Part shown: positions 32,876 to 40,904 of the stretch, piece after piece
How positions within the stretch are numbered: the stretch's first letter is position 1
How the letters are laid out: each line of letters begins with the position of its first letter
Assembly: GCA_964521195.1 (NCBI GenBank)
Contig: CAZFRE010000001.1
Span: 62,001 to 126,000 of the forward strand
Origin: CAWDNM01 sp964521195
Lineage (GTDB): Bacteria; Actinomycetota; Coriobacteriia; Anaerosomatales; JAAXUF01
Length of the DNA: 64,000 bases
Direction of reading: 5' to 3'
The notes under the pieces: generated by a model
The model's database searches: none
The model's input: only the letters and a program-made list of their open reading frames with translations
What the model was told of the DNA's origin: nothing
Translations under genes and position numbers: made by a program

Positions 32876-33097
32876 ATGAAGCTCATCGCGACCCTGGGCG
32901 CGCTCGCGATCATCTACGCCGAGCTGTACGCGATCTGGGACATCCTCACGCGCCAGGGGGATCTGTCGTTCGGTTCGCGCGCTCTGTGGCTGCTCGGGAT
33001 CTTCGTGCTGCCGGTCATCGGCACCATCTCGTACCTGCGCATGGGACCAGGCGCGGCACACTGGCCGCCCTGGGACCGCGACGACGACGCCGAGTAG
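32876..33097 (+). CDS. Small two-helix membrane protein (PLDc_N-like)
   Basis: A 73-residue protein with two hydrophobic segments (about 3-23 and 36-54) joined by a short loop and ending in an acidic tail. The pattern LWLLGIFVLPVIGTISYLRMG resembles the phospholipase-D-nuclease N-terminal domain (PLDc_N) that stands alone in many actinobacteria. ATG 32876 follows GGCGGAGG. It is flanked by divergent minus-strand genes, so it is probably a single-gene unit. Role unknown. Confidence 0.7.
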   Translation: MKLIATLGALAIIYAELYAIWDILTRQGDLSFGSRALWLLGIFVLPVIGTISYLRMGPGAAHWPPWDRDDDAE

Positions 33098-33139
33098 CCC
33101 GCGCGTGCTGCATGGATCACCCGCTGTCCGGCATCGACC

Positions 33140-34900
33140 CTAGCGCTTCGCCCCCGTCAGGCTGCCGAGGAGACCGCGGCTCACCGTGCGCCCGAGCTGG
33201 TATCCCACCGCGTGCGCCGCGCTCTTGCCGAGCGCGTTGAGCAGCCCGCCCGCCACCGTGCCGATCGCTGCCGCAGCACCGGCCGCGGCTGCCGTGGCGC
33301 CGCCGGACGCGCCCGCCGGTGCCGCCGGTGCCGCTGCGGGCGCCGCCGCGGTGGGCGCTGCTGCGCCGGGCACGGGCACGCCCGCGGGATAGCCGCCGGC
33401 AGCAGGAGCAGTGGCGCCAGGCGCCGGGACGCCGGCCGGGTAGCCACCGGCAGCAGGCGCCGGAGCCGTCGGGTAGTTGCCGGGCGGGACGGGAGCGCCC
33501 ACAGGCGCCTGTGCGGGCGCTGTCGGGTAGTTGCCGGGCGGTACTGGCGCCACGCCCGCTACGGCACCGCCCGCGGCGGGTGCCGCCGCCGGCACCGGCG
33601 CGCCTGCGGCCATCGCGGCGGCCGCGACGCCGCGCAGCTTCTCGTACGCGCTCTCGCGATCGAGCATCGTGTCGTACTTGGTGCCGACAGGCGAGGCGGC
33701 TCGCACCGCTGCGCGCGCGGCGTCGTCGATCGCGCCGATACGGCTGTGCGGCGGGATGATCCACACGCGCTCGACGGGCGTGGGTGCGCCGGTGGCATCC
33801 AGCACGCTCACGAGCGCCTCGCCCACGCCGAGCTCGGTCACCGCTGTCGCGACGTCGACGGCCGGGTTGGGCCGGAACGTCTCGGCCATGGCGTTGACGG
33901 CCTTCTGGTCCCGTGGCGTGAAGGCGCGCAGCGCGTGCTGGACCTTGTTGCCCAGCTGGCCGAGCACATCGTCAGGGATGTCGGTGGGGTTCTGCGTCAC
34001 GAAGTAGACGCCCACGCCCTTGGAGCGGATGAGCCGCACGACCTGCTCGATCTTCTGGAGCAGCGCATCGGGGGCGTCGTCAAAGAGCAGGTGCGCCTCG
34101 TCGAAGAAGAACACGAGCTTCGGCCTGTCGAGATCGCCGACCTCGGGCATCTGCTCGAAGAGCTCGGAAAGCAGCCAGAGCAGGAACGTGGCATACAGGC
34201 GCGGGGACTGCATGAGCCGGTCCGAGGCGAGCAGGTTGATGTAGCCGCGGCTCGACAGGTCCGTGCGCATCAGGTCGGCGAGTTCTAGCGCCGGCTCACC
34301 GAAGAACCCCTCGGCACCCTGGGTCTCAAGCGTCAGGAGCTGGCGCTGGATAGCGCCCACGCTCGCCGCTGCGACGTTGCCGTATTCGCGCTGGAGCTCC
34401 TCGGCGTGTTCGCTCACGTACGAGAGGACCGCGCGCAGGTCCTTGAGGTCGAGCAGGAGCAGCCCCGCCTCGTCGGCGGCGCGAAAGGCGACGTTGAGCA
34501 CGCCCTCCTGCACGTCGTTGAGCTCGAGCATGCGCGAGAGCAGCAGCGGGCCCATCTCGCTCACCGTCGCGCGGATGGGCTGGCCCTTCTCGCCGAACAC
34601 GTCCCACAGCTGCACCGGGCACGGCGTCGTGTCCCAGCCCTCGGTCAGTCCCAACTCGGCGAGGCGCGCATCGACCTTCGGGTTGCCGCCGCCCGGCTGG
34701 CTCGCGCCGGCGAGGTCGCCCTTCACGTCCGCGGCGAAGACCGGCACGCCGGCGCGCGAGAAGTGCTCGGCGAGCGCCTGCAGCGTCACGGTCTTGCCGG
34801 TACCGGTGGCTCCGGCGACGAGTCCGTGCCGGTTCGCCATGTTGGGCAGGATCGCAACCTGCGTCGCGGCGTTCTTCGCGATGACGACGGGGTCGGCCAT
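33140..34900 (-). CDS. HerA-type ATPase (DUF853 family)
   Basis: A 586-residue ATPase. Walker A is HGLVAGATGTGKTVTLQALA near residue 27, and Walker B is LVFFFDEAHLLFDDAP near 264, followed by IRSKGVGVYFVTQNPTDIPD with the sensor Gln-Asn. About 430-540 is a Pro/Ala/Gly linker with repeated VPPGNYPTAP and GGYPAGVP units, ending in a conserved-looking helix (LLNALGKSAAHAVGYQLGRT). DUF853 proteins are HerA-like DNA translocase relatives; the substrate is not known. The partner nuclease NurA is not in the window. Confidence 0.85.
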   Translation of the reverse strand: MADPVVIAKNAATQVAILPNMANRHGLVAGATGTGKTVTLQALAEHFSRAGVPVFAADVKGDLAGASQPGGGNPKVDARLAELGLTEGWDTTPCPVQLWDVFGEKGQPIRATVSEMGPLLLSRMLELNDVQEGVLNVAFRAADEAGLLLLDLKDLRAVLSYVSEHAEELQREYGNVAAASVGAIQRQLLTLETQGAEGFFGEPALELADLMRTDLSSRGYINLLASDRLMQSPRLYATFLLWLLSELFEQMPEVGDLDRPKLVFFFDEAHLLFDDAPDALLQKIEQVVRLIRSKGVGVYFVTQNPTDIPDDVLGQLGNKVQHALRAFTPRDQKAVNAMAETFRPNPAVDVATAVTELGVGEALVSVLDATGAPTPVERVWIIPPHSRIGAIDDAARAAVRAASPVGTKYDTMLDRESAYEKLRGVAAAAMAAGAPVPAAAPAAGGAVAGVAPVPPGNYPTAPAQAPVGAPVPPGNYPTAPAPAAGGYPAGVPAPGATAPAAGGYPAGVPVPGAAAPTAAAPAAAPAAPAGASGGATAAAAGAAAAIGTVAGGLLNALGKSAAHAVGYQLGRTVSRGLLGSLTGAKR

Positions 34901-35042
34901 GAGGCGGCTCCTTCTCGGCGGTGGTGGCGAGCGCGGCCTGCGAAGCGGGCCGTGCCGGTCGTGCGCGGGGTTGCGGCGTGATAGCCCTCGGAAGGAAGAT
35001 TACCCAGTCGCTAACAAGTGGCAACCAGCGGGAGGACCAGCG

Positions 35043-35540
35043 ATGACACGCGACGAACTGCTCGGCAAGTTGAGGACGGCAAGGGCGGAGCTCGACCGGC
35101 TCGTGGCGGCGATTCCCGCAGACAGGCTAGAGCGGCCCGCGCCGGGCACCACGCACTCGCCCAAGGACATCGTGTATCACGTCGCGGCCTACGACGACCT
35201 CATGGTGCGCCGTCTACGTTGCGCGCGCGACGGTGAGACGACCGCGTTCGACCGCGACCGCGACAGCTGGGAGGCGTTCAACGAGCGCATCTGGGCCGAC
35301 GCCGCCGAAAAGGATGCGCCGGCCGTACTCGCCTGGGCGTCCAAGACATTCCTCGACCTGGTCGAGGAGGTCGGGCGGCTGGCCGAGGACGAGCTCAACG
35401 GCGACGCCGGGCTCGTGAAGCACATCGATCCGGGCTGGCTGCAGGGCCGGCCGCTCGCCGAGGTCATCGGCGTGGACGGGTTCGACCACTATCCGATGCA
35501 CTACGCGGTGCTGAAGGCCGCGGGAGAGGACGTGACGTGA
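35043..35540 (+). CDS. DinB/ClbS-like four-helix protein
   Basis: A 165-residue helical protein with the opening TRDELLGKLRTARAELDRLV, then THSPKDIVYHVAAYDDLMVRR near residue 39 and FDHYPMHYAVLK near 145. The spaced His residues fit the DinB-like/ClbS-DfsB (DUF1706) metal-binding fold. Start ATG 35043 after GGAGG is chosen; the frame upstream has no start support. It overlaps the methyltransferase gene by four bases (GTGA). The substrate is unknown. Confidence 0.75.
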   Translation: MTRDELLGKLRTARAELDRLVAAIPADRLERPAPGTTHSPKDIVYHVAAYDDLMVRRLRCARDGETTAFDRDRDSWEAFNERIWADAAEKDAPAVLAWASKTFLDLVEEVGRLAEDELNGDAGLVKHIDPGWLQGRPLAEVIGVDGFDHYPMHYAVLKAAGEDVT

Positions 35541-36364
35541 CGGATCACTCGCGAAGCATCGCGGCAAACAAGGAGCTCTGGAACGCCTGGGCCAAGATCC
35601 ATGTCGAGTCGTCCTTCTACGACGTGGAGGGGTTCGCGGCCGACCCGGAGGCACACCCGCTCGACCATGTCGTCCTCGAGACGGCGGGGGACGTCGCCGG
35701 CAAGCGACTGCTCCATCTGCAGTGCCACTTCGGCATGGACACGCTGCGCCTCGCGATGATGGGCGCGACGGTGACCGGTGTCGACTTCTCGCCGGTCGCC
35801 ATCGAGAAGGCCCGCGCACTCTCCGAGCGGATCGGCGTGCCGGGGACGTTCGTCGAGAGCGACGTGCGCGCGCTGCCCGACGAGGTGCCGGTCGGCGCCT
35901 TCGACGTGGTGTTCACCAGCTACGGCGCGATCAATTGGCTGCCCGAACTCACCGCGTGGGCGCAGACGATCGCCTCTCGGCTCGCTCCCGGCGGCGTCTT
36001 CTGCATCGCCGAGGGGCACCCGTTCCTCTGGGGGTTCGACGAGTCTCTGCCCGAGCCGCCGCTCACGGTGCGCTACGACTACTTCGGCGACGGAAACCCG
36101 CTCGTCTTCGCCGAGAAGGGCAGCTACGCGGATCCGGACGCCGACTTCGAGGGCGAGTCGCATTCGTGGCAGCACACGTTCGCTCAGATCGTCGGTGCCT
36201 TGCTCGGCGCCGGTCTGCAGCTCGAATGGCTCGCCGAGTACCCCTGCATCTCGTGGCAGCAGTTCCCCTTCCTCGTGCAAGACGATGAGGGGATGTGGAG
36301 GCTGCCGGAAGGCATGCCGAGCCTACCGATGCTGTTCGCACTGCGCGCACGCAAGCCCGGTTAG
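35537..36364 (+). CDS. Class I SAM-dependent methyltransferase
   Basis: A 275-residue methyltransferase. The SAM-binding motif LLHLQCHFGMDTLRLAMMG lies near residue 55, VTGVDFSPVAIEKA near 75 and FDVVFTSYGAINWLPEL near 121. Length and order fit the methyltransferase type 11/12 group acting on a small molecule; the target is not readable. GTG 35537 overlaps the DinB-like gene stop, and its own stop overlaps the convergent gene at 36361 by four bases. Confidence 0.85.
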   Translation: MTDHSRSIAANKELWNAWAKIHVESSFYDVEGFAADPEAHPLDHVVLETAGDVAGKRLLHLQCHFGMDTLRLAMMGATVTGVDFSPVAIEKARALSERIGVPGTFVESDVRALPDEVPVGAFDVVFTSYGAINWLPELTAWAQTIASRLAPGGVFCIAEGHPFLWGFDESLPEPPLTVRYDYFGDGNPLVFAEKGSYADPDADFEGESHSWQHTFAQIVGALLGAGLQLEWLAEYPCISWQQFPFLVQDDEGMWRLPEGMPSLPMLFALRARKPG

Positions 36365-36921
36365 GCGTCGGTGCGCGCAGCCTCTTCTCGGCGGACGCGC
36401 TCGACGCGCGACATGAGCTGCGGGAACCGCGACCATACGGCTTCGACCACGCGCTCGGCCTCGGTCTCGTTCAGTCCCGTGCCGAAGCGGATCGTCTTGC
36501 CGTTGTGGTCGAACGAGACGAAGCTCTTCACGCCGTTCTCGTCGCCGGTCGGGCGCAGGTTCTTGGCCTCGGCCATCGGGTAGACCCAGTCGAAGCCGCG
36601 CCCGAACGCCTCGGCACGCCGACGGATCTCCGCCTCCGAGAACGTCACGACCTCCGCGCCATCGAGCATGAACACGAGGATGCTGGCCGCGACGAGCCCG
36701 CCCGCCGTCCAGCCGAGCAGCCAGACGACGAGGAACAGCGACGCGGGGTTGAGCAGCGAGCCCATGCGGAACAGCGCCCCGAGCGCCGAGACCTCACCCA
36801 CAAGCCAGCCCATCATCCACACCGAGAGGAACACGGCGACGCAGCCCACTCGCGGCGCCGGCATGATGACGCGCAGCGCCTCGGGAGTCTCCTCGATGGT
36901 TGTCGCTCGCGCCGGGCTCAT
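36361..36921 (-). CDS. Membrane protein with two transmembrane helices
   Basis: A 186-residue protein with two hydrophobic segments (about residues 23-43 and 57-80, SLFLVVWLLGWTAGGLVAAS) and a basic soluble C-terminal region (KTIRFGTGLNETEAERVVEAV). This layout resembles PH-like membrane proteins. Start 36921 is the best Met but lacks a strong ribosome site; longer frames exist upstream. It converges with the methyltransferase gene. No function assigned. Confidence 0.6.
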   Translation of the reverse strand: MSPARATTIEETPEALRVIMPAPRVGCVAVFLSVWMMGWLVGEVSALGALFRMGSLLNPASLFLVVWLLGWTAGGLVAASILVFMLDGAEVVTFSEAEIRRRAEAFGRGFDWVYPMAEAKNLRPTGDENGVKSFVSFDHNGKTIRFGTGLNETEAERVVEAVWSRFPQLMSRVERVRREEAARTDA

Positions 36922-37035
36922 GTGCAGAGTATCGGCGAGCGCGGGAGCTCCGTGAAGCCACCGACCTTCACCCGCGTGCGTTACCCTGTTGCCTGACACG
37001 ACGACCGCCAGCCGAACCGCCGAGGAGACCGCAAC

Positions 37036-37497
37036 GTGGGCGAGTGCTCGTACCACCCCGGAGTCGAGACGGAGATGCGCTGCGCCGAGTGCGAGCGCTA
37101 CATCTGCCCCAAGGAGATGGTCGCCACGCCGGTCGGCTACAAGTGCCCCGACTGCGCTCGGCCCGCCCGGAGCCAGTATGTCCTCGTGAAGCCCAAGCAA
37201 CTCGTGTACGCCGTGCTCGCTGCCGGCGCCGTGGGCATCGGCGGCGGACTGCTGCTCGCGATGTTCGGCGGCGGCTTCTTCGGCTTCATCCTCGGCTTCA
37301 TCTGGGGCAGCGCGACCGCCGAGGCGGCCCGGCGTGCGTCGGGCGGGCACCGCGTGTGGACCATCGGCGCGATCGTGATCGCGGCGATCGGTCTGGGCGT
37401 CTTGCTGGGGTGGCTGCTGACCGGCCGGATCAACCTGATCGTCGGTGGCATCGCGGTCTTCGCGGCACTGTCCGACCTCGCACTGCTCGGCCGCTAG
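37036..37497 (+). CDS. Zinc-ribbon/B-box-type membrane protein
   Basis: A 153-residue protein. The N-terminus CSYHPGVETEMRCAECERYIC-PKCM-like text, with the later CPDC, gives a B-box-type zinc finger (Cys and His at residues 4-40). Three hydrophobic segments follow (about 60-85, 110-128 and 132-150). GTG 37036 follows AGGAG. Such zinc-finger plus membrane proteins occur widely in actinobacteria, some fused to rhomboid proteases; here no Ser/His protease motif is visible. It is upstream of, and probably co-transcribed with, the GyrI-like gene. Confidence 0.75.
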   Translation: MGECSYHPGVETEMRCAECERYICPKEMVATPVGYKCPDCARPARSQYVLVKPKQLVYAVLAAGAVGIGGGLLLAMFGGGFFGFILGFIWGSATAEAARRASGGHRVWTIGAIVIAAIGLGVLLGWLLTGRINLIVGGIAVFAALSDLALLGR

Positions 37498-37508
37498 GGG
37501 AGGCGCTC

Positions 37509-37970
37509 GTGCCCGACATCAGCATCGGCTACGTTCCGCAGCGCATGGCTATCGTGGCGTGGCGTATGGCGACGCCGGAGACGCTCGGACGCGTGATCGA
37601 CGAGGGTTTCTCGGAGGTGCTTGCGCACATCGCATCGGGCGGTGCGGTGGGCGAGGAGGAGCGGATCGTCATGTATCCGAGCGACTGGGCGTGCGGTCCG
37701 GGCGAGCGCGAGATCGGCATCGCGGTGGTGATAGCCGACGGCGTTCCCGCCGCCACGCTGCGCATGGAGGAGCTGCCCGGCTGCCAAGTGGTCAAGGCGT
37801 TGCATCGTGGCTCGTACGCCACGATTCGCGAGAGCTGGGCCGAGGTCGAGGAGTGGATGGACGAGCACGACCTCGAGCCCGCCGCCGGCTGCTGGGAGGT
37901 CTACCTCAACGACCCGACCCGGACCGCGGAGGAGGACCTCGCCACGGAGCTGCTCGTCCCTCTGCCGTGA
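37509..37970 (+). CDS. GyrI-like/effector-binding domain protein
   Basis: A 153-residue protein made of one SOUL/GyrI-like (AraC_E_bind) domain: DISIGYVPQRMAIVAWR opens the fold, and VVKALHRGSYATIRESWAEVEEW is the conserved end region, followed by CWEVYLNDPTRTAEEDLATE, the hallmark of the family. These domains bind small ligands or drugs. GTG 37509 follows GGGGAGG. It ends one base before a convergent glycosyltransferase gene. Confidence 0.85.
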   Translation: MPDISIGYVPQRMAIVAWRMATPETLGRVIDEGFSEVLAHIASGGAVGEEERIVMYPSDWACGPGEREIGIAVVIADGVPAATLRMEELPGCQVVKALHRGSYATIRESWAEVEEWMDEHDLEPAAGCWEVYLNDPTRTAEEDLATELLVPLP

Positions 37971-37971
37971 G

Positions 37972-39148
37972 CTAGCCGAGTCTGAATCGCTGCGCTTCCA
38001 GCAGCTCGTCGATCGGGTAGAACGTGCCGCGCCAGATCACGCCGCCGCGCGCGTGCACCAGGTAGGCGCTGCGCAGGACGCCGGCGGCCATGAGCGCCCA
38101 TCCCGCAGGCCAGAGCAGCGCGGGCCAGACGAGCCCGGCGTTGCGATGCCAGGCCGGCAACGGTCGCCGCGGTCGCGAGCAGGGTGGTCACGGCACCGAG
38201 CCCCGCGAGCCACCACGTACCCGTCGCGACGCCGGTGCCGATCGCCACGAGCGGCGAGTACTCGACGCAGCCCGCCAGCACGAAGCCGACAGCCAGCAAG
38301 GCGAACGGCGTTCCCGCGAAGGTGCTGCCGTTCTTCTCGACGCCGCGGAAGAACGCGCCGAGGTCGTCGTAGATGCTCAGGCTCGCCGCGCCTCGGCCGT
38401 TCATGTACTCGCACCGCCCGCCCGCCTGCTTCACCATCGCGCCGAGCGCCATGTCGTCGCCGGTCTCGAGCCGGAGGTGTTCGAAGCCGGGAGTGCGGTC
38501 GAACACGCTACGCCGCACGAGCGTGAAGCCGCCGCTGCCGACCGCGACCTTCGAGCGGGGGTCGCGCACCGCCTTCGGGCTCGCCGCCATCGCCATGATC
38601 CGCATGAAGATCGCCCAGAGCACGTCGACGATCCGGCTGCGGCTCCGGAACTCGGGCACGAGTGCAAGCAGGTCGAACTCGCGCGCCTCGCAGTGCGCCA
38701 CCGCCTTCGCGAGCATTCCCGGCGCCACCTCGATGTCCGCGTCCGAGAACAGCAGCCACTCGCCGGTCGCCCGACGTACCCCCACGTCGAGCGCGTGCAC
38801 CTTGCCGAGCCAGCCCGCGGGCAACTCCTCGACCAGGACCGGTGTCACGCGCGGGTCACGCCCGGCGAACTGCGCGACGATGCGCGGCGTGTCGTCGTCC
38901 GAGCGGTCGTCGACTACGACGATCTCGAGGTCCGGGTAGCCGTCGGAGAGGCGCGAATCGAGCGATCCCGCGATGTCGGTGGCTTCGTTCCGCGCGGGCA
39001 TGATGACGCTCACTCGCGGCCAGGCAGCGGGCGCGGGCGCATCGGTGTTCGCGAGGTCCTCGATCTCGCCGAGGTTCTTGAACACAAGAGCGGCCTGGAC
39101 GAACCACAGCGCGCAGAACCCGGCGATGATGATGGCGACGAGCGTCAT
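37972..39148 (-). pseudogene. Family 2 glycosyltransferase with an apparent frameshift
   Basis: The gene opens MTLVAIIIAGFCALWFVQA (membrane anchor), then GT-A blocks PRVSVIMPARNEATDIAGS, LEIVVVDDRSDDDTPRIV, LLFSDADIEVAPGML (DxD) and ETGDDMALGAMVKQAGG. From about 38145-38163 the frame is lost. The sensible C-terminus (HRNAGLVWPALLWPAGWALM, RGGVIWRGTFYPIDELLEAQ) continues in another frame and stops at 37972, while the original frame runs on as Arg-rich text into the convergent gene. A one-base indel, real or a sequencing error, best explains this. The enzyme resembles membrane transferases such as the CrtQ/hopanoid-type family. Confidence 0.7.
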
Positions 39149-39231
39149 AGCAAGCAGCCTCCCTCGCCGATTATCGACGAAAGAGGCTGCGAGGGTGACA
39201 CCCCGCGCTCGCGGGCTGCCGGGCAGTCGCG

Positions 39232-39678
39232 CTACGCGGTGTAGACGCGCACGGTGTCCCCGTTGGCCGAGTCCACGTTGATCTCCATCTCGCGCAGGGC
39301 CGCGACGAGTTCGTCGATGTCCTCGGGCTTGAGGTTGGAGAAGTCGATCGACATGCCGTGCTCGGACATGGAGTCATTGATCTGGTCCATCGCCTGCGGC
39401 GGGATCAGAGAGGTCAGCTTCAGCCCCGAGCGGACGAGGGCGACGGGGATCTTCACGTCCACGTTGTCCCCGTTCTCGGCGTTGACCTTCACGTACAGGT
39501 ACTTGGGCAGCGCCTCGAGCAGCGGCGTGGCGTCCCCCTTGATCGCGGGCCCGGACGCTGCGGGCGCGGCACCCGCCGGCGCGCGGGAGTCGAGCGCGTC
39601 GAGCAACCGCTCGGCCTCCTCGGCGGTGATCTTGCCCTCGGCGAGCATGTTCAGGATTCTGCTGCGGTCTTCACTCAT
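39232..39678 (-). CDS. SHOCT-like small protein of the DUF2089 operon
   Basis: A 148-residue soluble protein. The N-terminal segment SRILNMLAEGKITAEEAERL is the SHOCT-like oligomerisation motif common before DUF4097-type domains. The rest is a two-part beta region (KYLYVKVNAENGDNVDVKIP, INVDSANGDTVRVYTA). Start 39678 follows AGAAGGGG. It is the last gene of an operon with the membrane protein at 39694 and DUF2089, a grouping known from Gram-positive bacteria and thought to sense envelope state. Confidence 0.75.
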   Translation of the reverse strand: MSEDRSRILNMLAEGKITAEEAERLLDALDSRAPAGAAPAASGPAIKGDATPLLEALPKYLYVKVNAENGDNVDVKIPVALVRSGLKLTSLIPPQAMDQINDSMSEHGMSIDFSNLKPEDIDELVAALREMEINVDSANGDTVRVYTA

Positions 39679-39693
39679 CGGTAGCACCCCTTC

Positions 39694-39978
39694 TCATTGG
39701 ACCGTCACGTCGACGTCCGTCTTGCCGTCGTTGAATCGGATGACCATCCCGCGGGTCTCGCACAGCGCACCCACGCTGCGGAGCATCAGGATGGTGTAGT
39801 GGTGGTAGCGCTGGCCGACGAGGAGCAGCACCAGATCGGCGAGGATCGTGAACACGAGCGAGATCACGACGAGCGCCAAGACGATCGGCCAGAGCAGGAA
39901 GAGCGGTAGCCACAGGTGCACCCGGCGCCCGTCTGCCGGGTTGACCTTGAGGTCGAGGATCGCCGGAGGAATGGTCAT
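39694..39978 (-). CDS. Small membrane protein of the DUF2089 operon
   Basis: A 94-residue protein with one long or two short hydrophobic segments (about 22-55, LWLPLFLLWPIVLALVVISL) and an intracellular-looking tail (MVIRFNDGKTDVDVTVQ). It overlaps the DUF2089 gene by four bases and precedes the SHOCT-like gene. No enzymatic motif seen. Confidence 0.75.
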   Translation of the reverse strand: MTIPPAILDLKVNPADGRRVHLWLPLFLLWPIVLALVVISLVFTILADLVLLLVGQRYHHYTILMLRSVGALCETRGMVIRFNDGKTDVDVTVQ

Positions 39979-40337
39979 CGCGCCAGCCTCTCCGCCGCTT
40001 CCGCTGCCGTGATCTCACCGCGCTCGAGCAAGCCGAGGACGTCGTCACCGACCGGCGGCGTGGTGTCCACCTCGACAAGCTGCAGCTGGTTGATGATCCG
40101 GTTGAGGCGGCTCTTCACCGTGGGGTAGCTGATGCCGAACGCCTTCTCCATGTCCTTGAGCGACCCGTGGCTGCGCACGAACTCGCTCACGAAGACCTGA
40201 TCCTCGTAGCGCAGCCGGGCGAGGGGAGGGAGTTCGAACTCCCCGTGGATGGAGATGCCGCTCTCGAGCCGCACCTCGGTCACGAGGAAGCGTCCCTCCC
40301 CGGTGAGGTCGGTCAACTCGTGCCAGTCGTTTGTCAT
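39975..40337 (-). CDS. DUF2089 family putative regulator
   Basis: A 120-residue protein. A helix-turn-helix segment is visible (VRSHGSLKDMEKAFGISYPT, VKSRLNRIINQLQL, residues about 60-95), which is the conserved part of DUF2089, followed by a SHOCT-like end (LGLLERGEITAAEAAERL). Start 40337 is chosen because GAGGAG lies 10 bases before it; a longer frame begins at 40355. The promoter at 40371-40399 drives it. A DNA-binding regulator of its own operon is a fair inference. Confidence 0.8.
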   Translation of the reverse strand: MTNDWHELTDLTGEGRFLVTEVRLESGISIHGEFELPPLARLRYEDQVFVSEFVRSHGSLKDMEKAFGISYPTVKSRLNRIINQLQLVEVDTTPPVGDDVLGLLERGEITAAEAAERLAR

Positions 40338-40370
40338 GAAGTCATCACTCCTCATTCAGAATACGAACAA

Positions 40371-40399
40371 GGTATACCCCATAACTTCAAGAAAATCAA
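40371..40399 (-). promoter_or_regulatory. Promoter of the DUF2089 operon
   Basis: On the minus strand, TTGATT (40394-40399) and TATACC (40371-40376) are 17 bases apart, in a locally AT-rich stretch. A perfect palindrome TGGTCGGACCGACCA (40427-40441) lies just upstream of the -35 and could be an operator or a weak hgcB terminator. Confidence 0.6.
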
Positions 40400-40453
40400 C
40401 TGACGGCTTGAAAAAATCAATCTCGATGGTCGGACCGACCACCAAGGGGGCTA

Positions 40454-40903
40454 TCAAGCGGGCGCGGGACGCTCTCCCGGGGTGGTGTCCGACGAGACGG
40501 CCGGACCGCACCCGCACCCGCAACTCGCCGCTGCGGCGACCGGCTCGAGCTCGCGCGGCTCAGGCGCCGGCGCGACAGGTCCGACGCTCGCACAGCAGCC
40601 GCCGCTCTGCGCCTCGCCTTCCGGCGCGCAGCCGCAGCTGGGCTCGCCGCCGTAGATCCAGCTGTGGATGATGGCCGCCGCACACCCGACGCCGGGCTCG
40701 ACGGTGATCGCTCCGGTCGAGCAGTTCAGCGCGCAGGCGCCGCATTCCATGCACGCACCGCGGTCGGCGAGGTACGCGCGCTTGTCGTCGCCGACGGCGA
40801 AGACGCCGTGCGGGCACACGAGGGTGCACTGCCGGCAGCCGTTGCACTTCTCGGCGTCGAGGGAAAGGGTCACGGCGTCTTCCAGGTAGCGCAGCGACTG
40901 CAT
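40454..40903 (-). CDS. hgcB: Mercury methylation ferredoxin HgcB with long Cys-rich tail
   Basis: A 149-residue 2x[4Fe-4S] ferredoxin, the electron donor to HgcA. The clusters are CNGCRQCTLVCP (near residue 20) and CMECGACALNCS (near 51). The conserved GVGCAAAII with an isolated Cys follows, as in HgcB. The usual protein is about 95 residues and ends in a Cys pair. Here a roughly 55-residue Pro/Ala-rich tail carries SCGC, GGCC and SCGCGCG, seven extra cysteines that could hold Hg(II) or another thiophilic metal. It starts one base after the hgcA stop; Met at 40903 is chosen over a 19-residue extension inside hgcA. Confidence 0.9.
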   Translation of the reverse strand: MQSLRYLEDAVTLSLDAEKCNGCRQCTLVCPHGVFAVGDDKRAYLADRGACMECGACALNCSTGAITVEPGVGCAAAIIHSWIYGGEPSCGCAPEGEAQSGGCCASVGPVAPAPEPRELEPVAAAASCGCGCGPAVSSDTTPGERPAPA

Positions 40904-40904
40904 G

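Noticed and set aside
40454..40903. A generic ferredoxin without special role
   Set aside because: It directly follows hgcA and keeps the GVGCAAAI segment and cluster spacing of HgcB.
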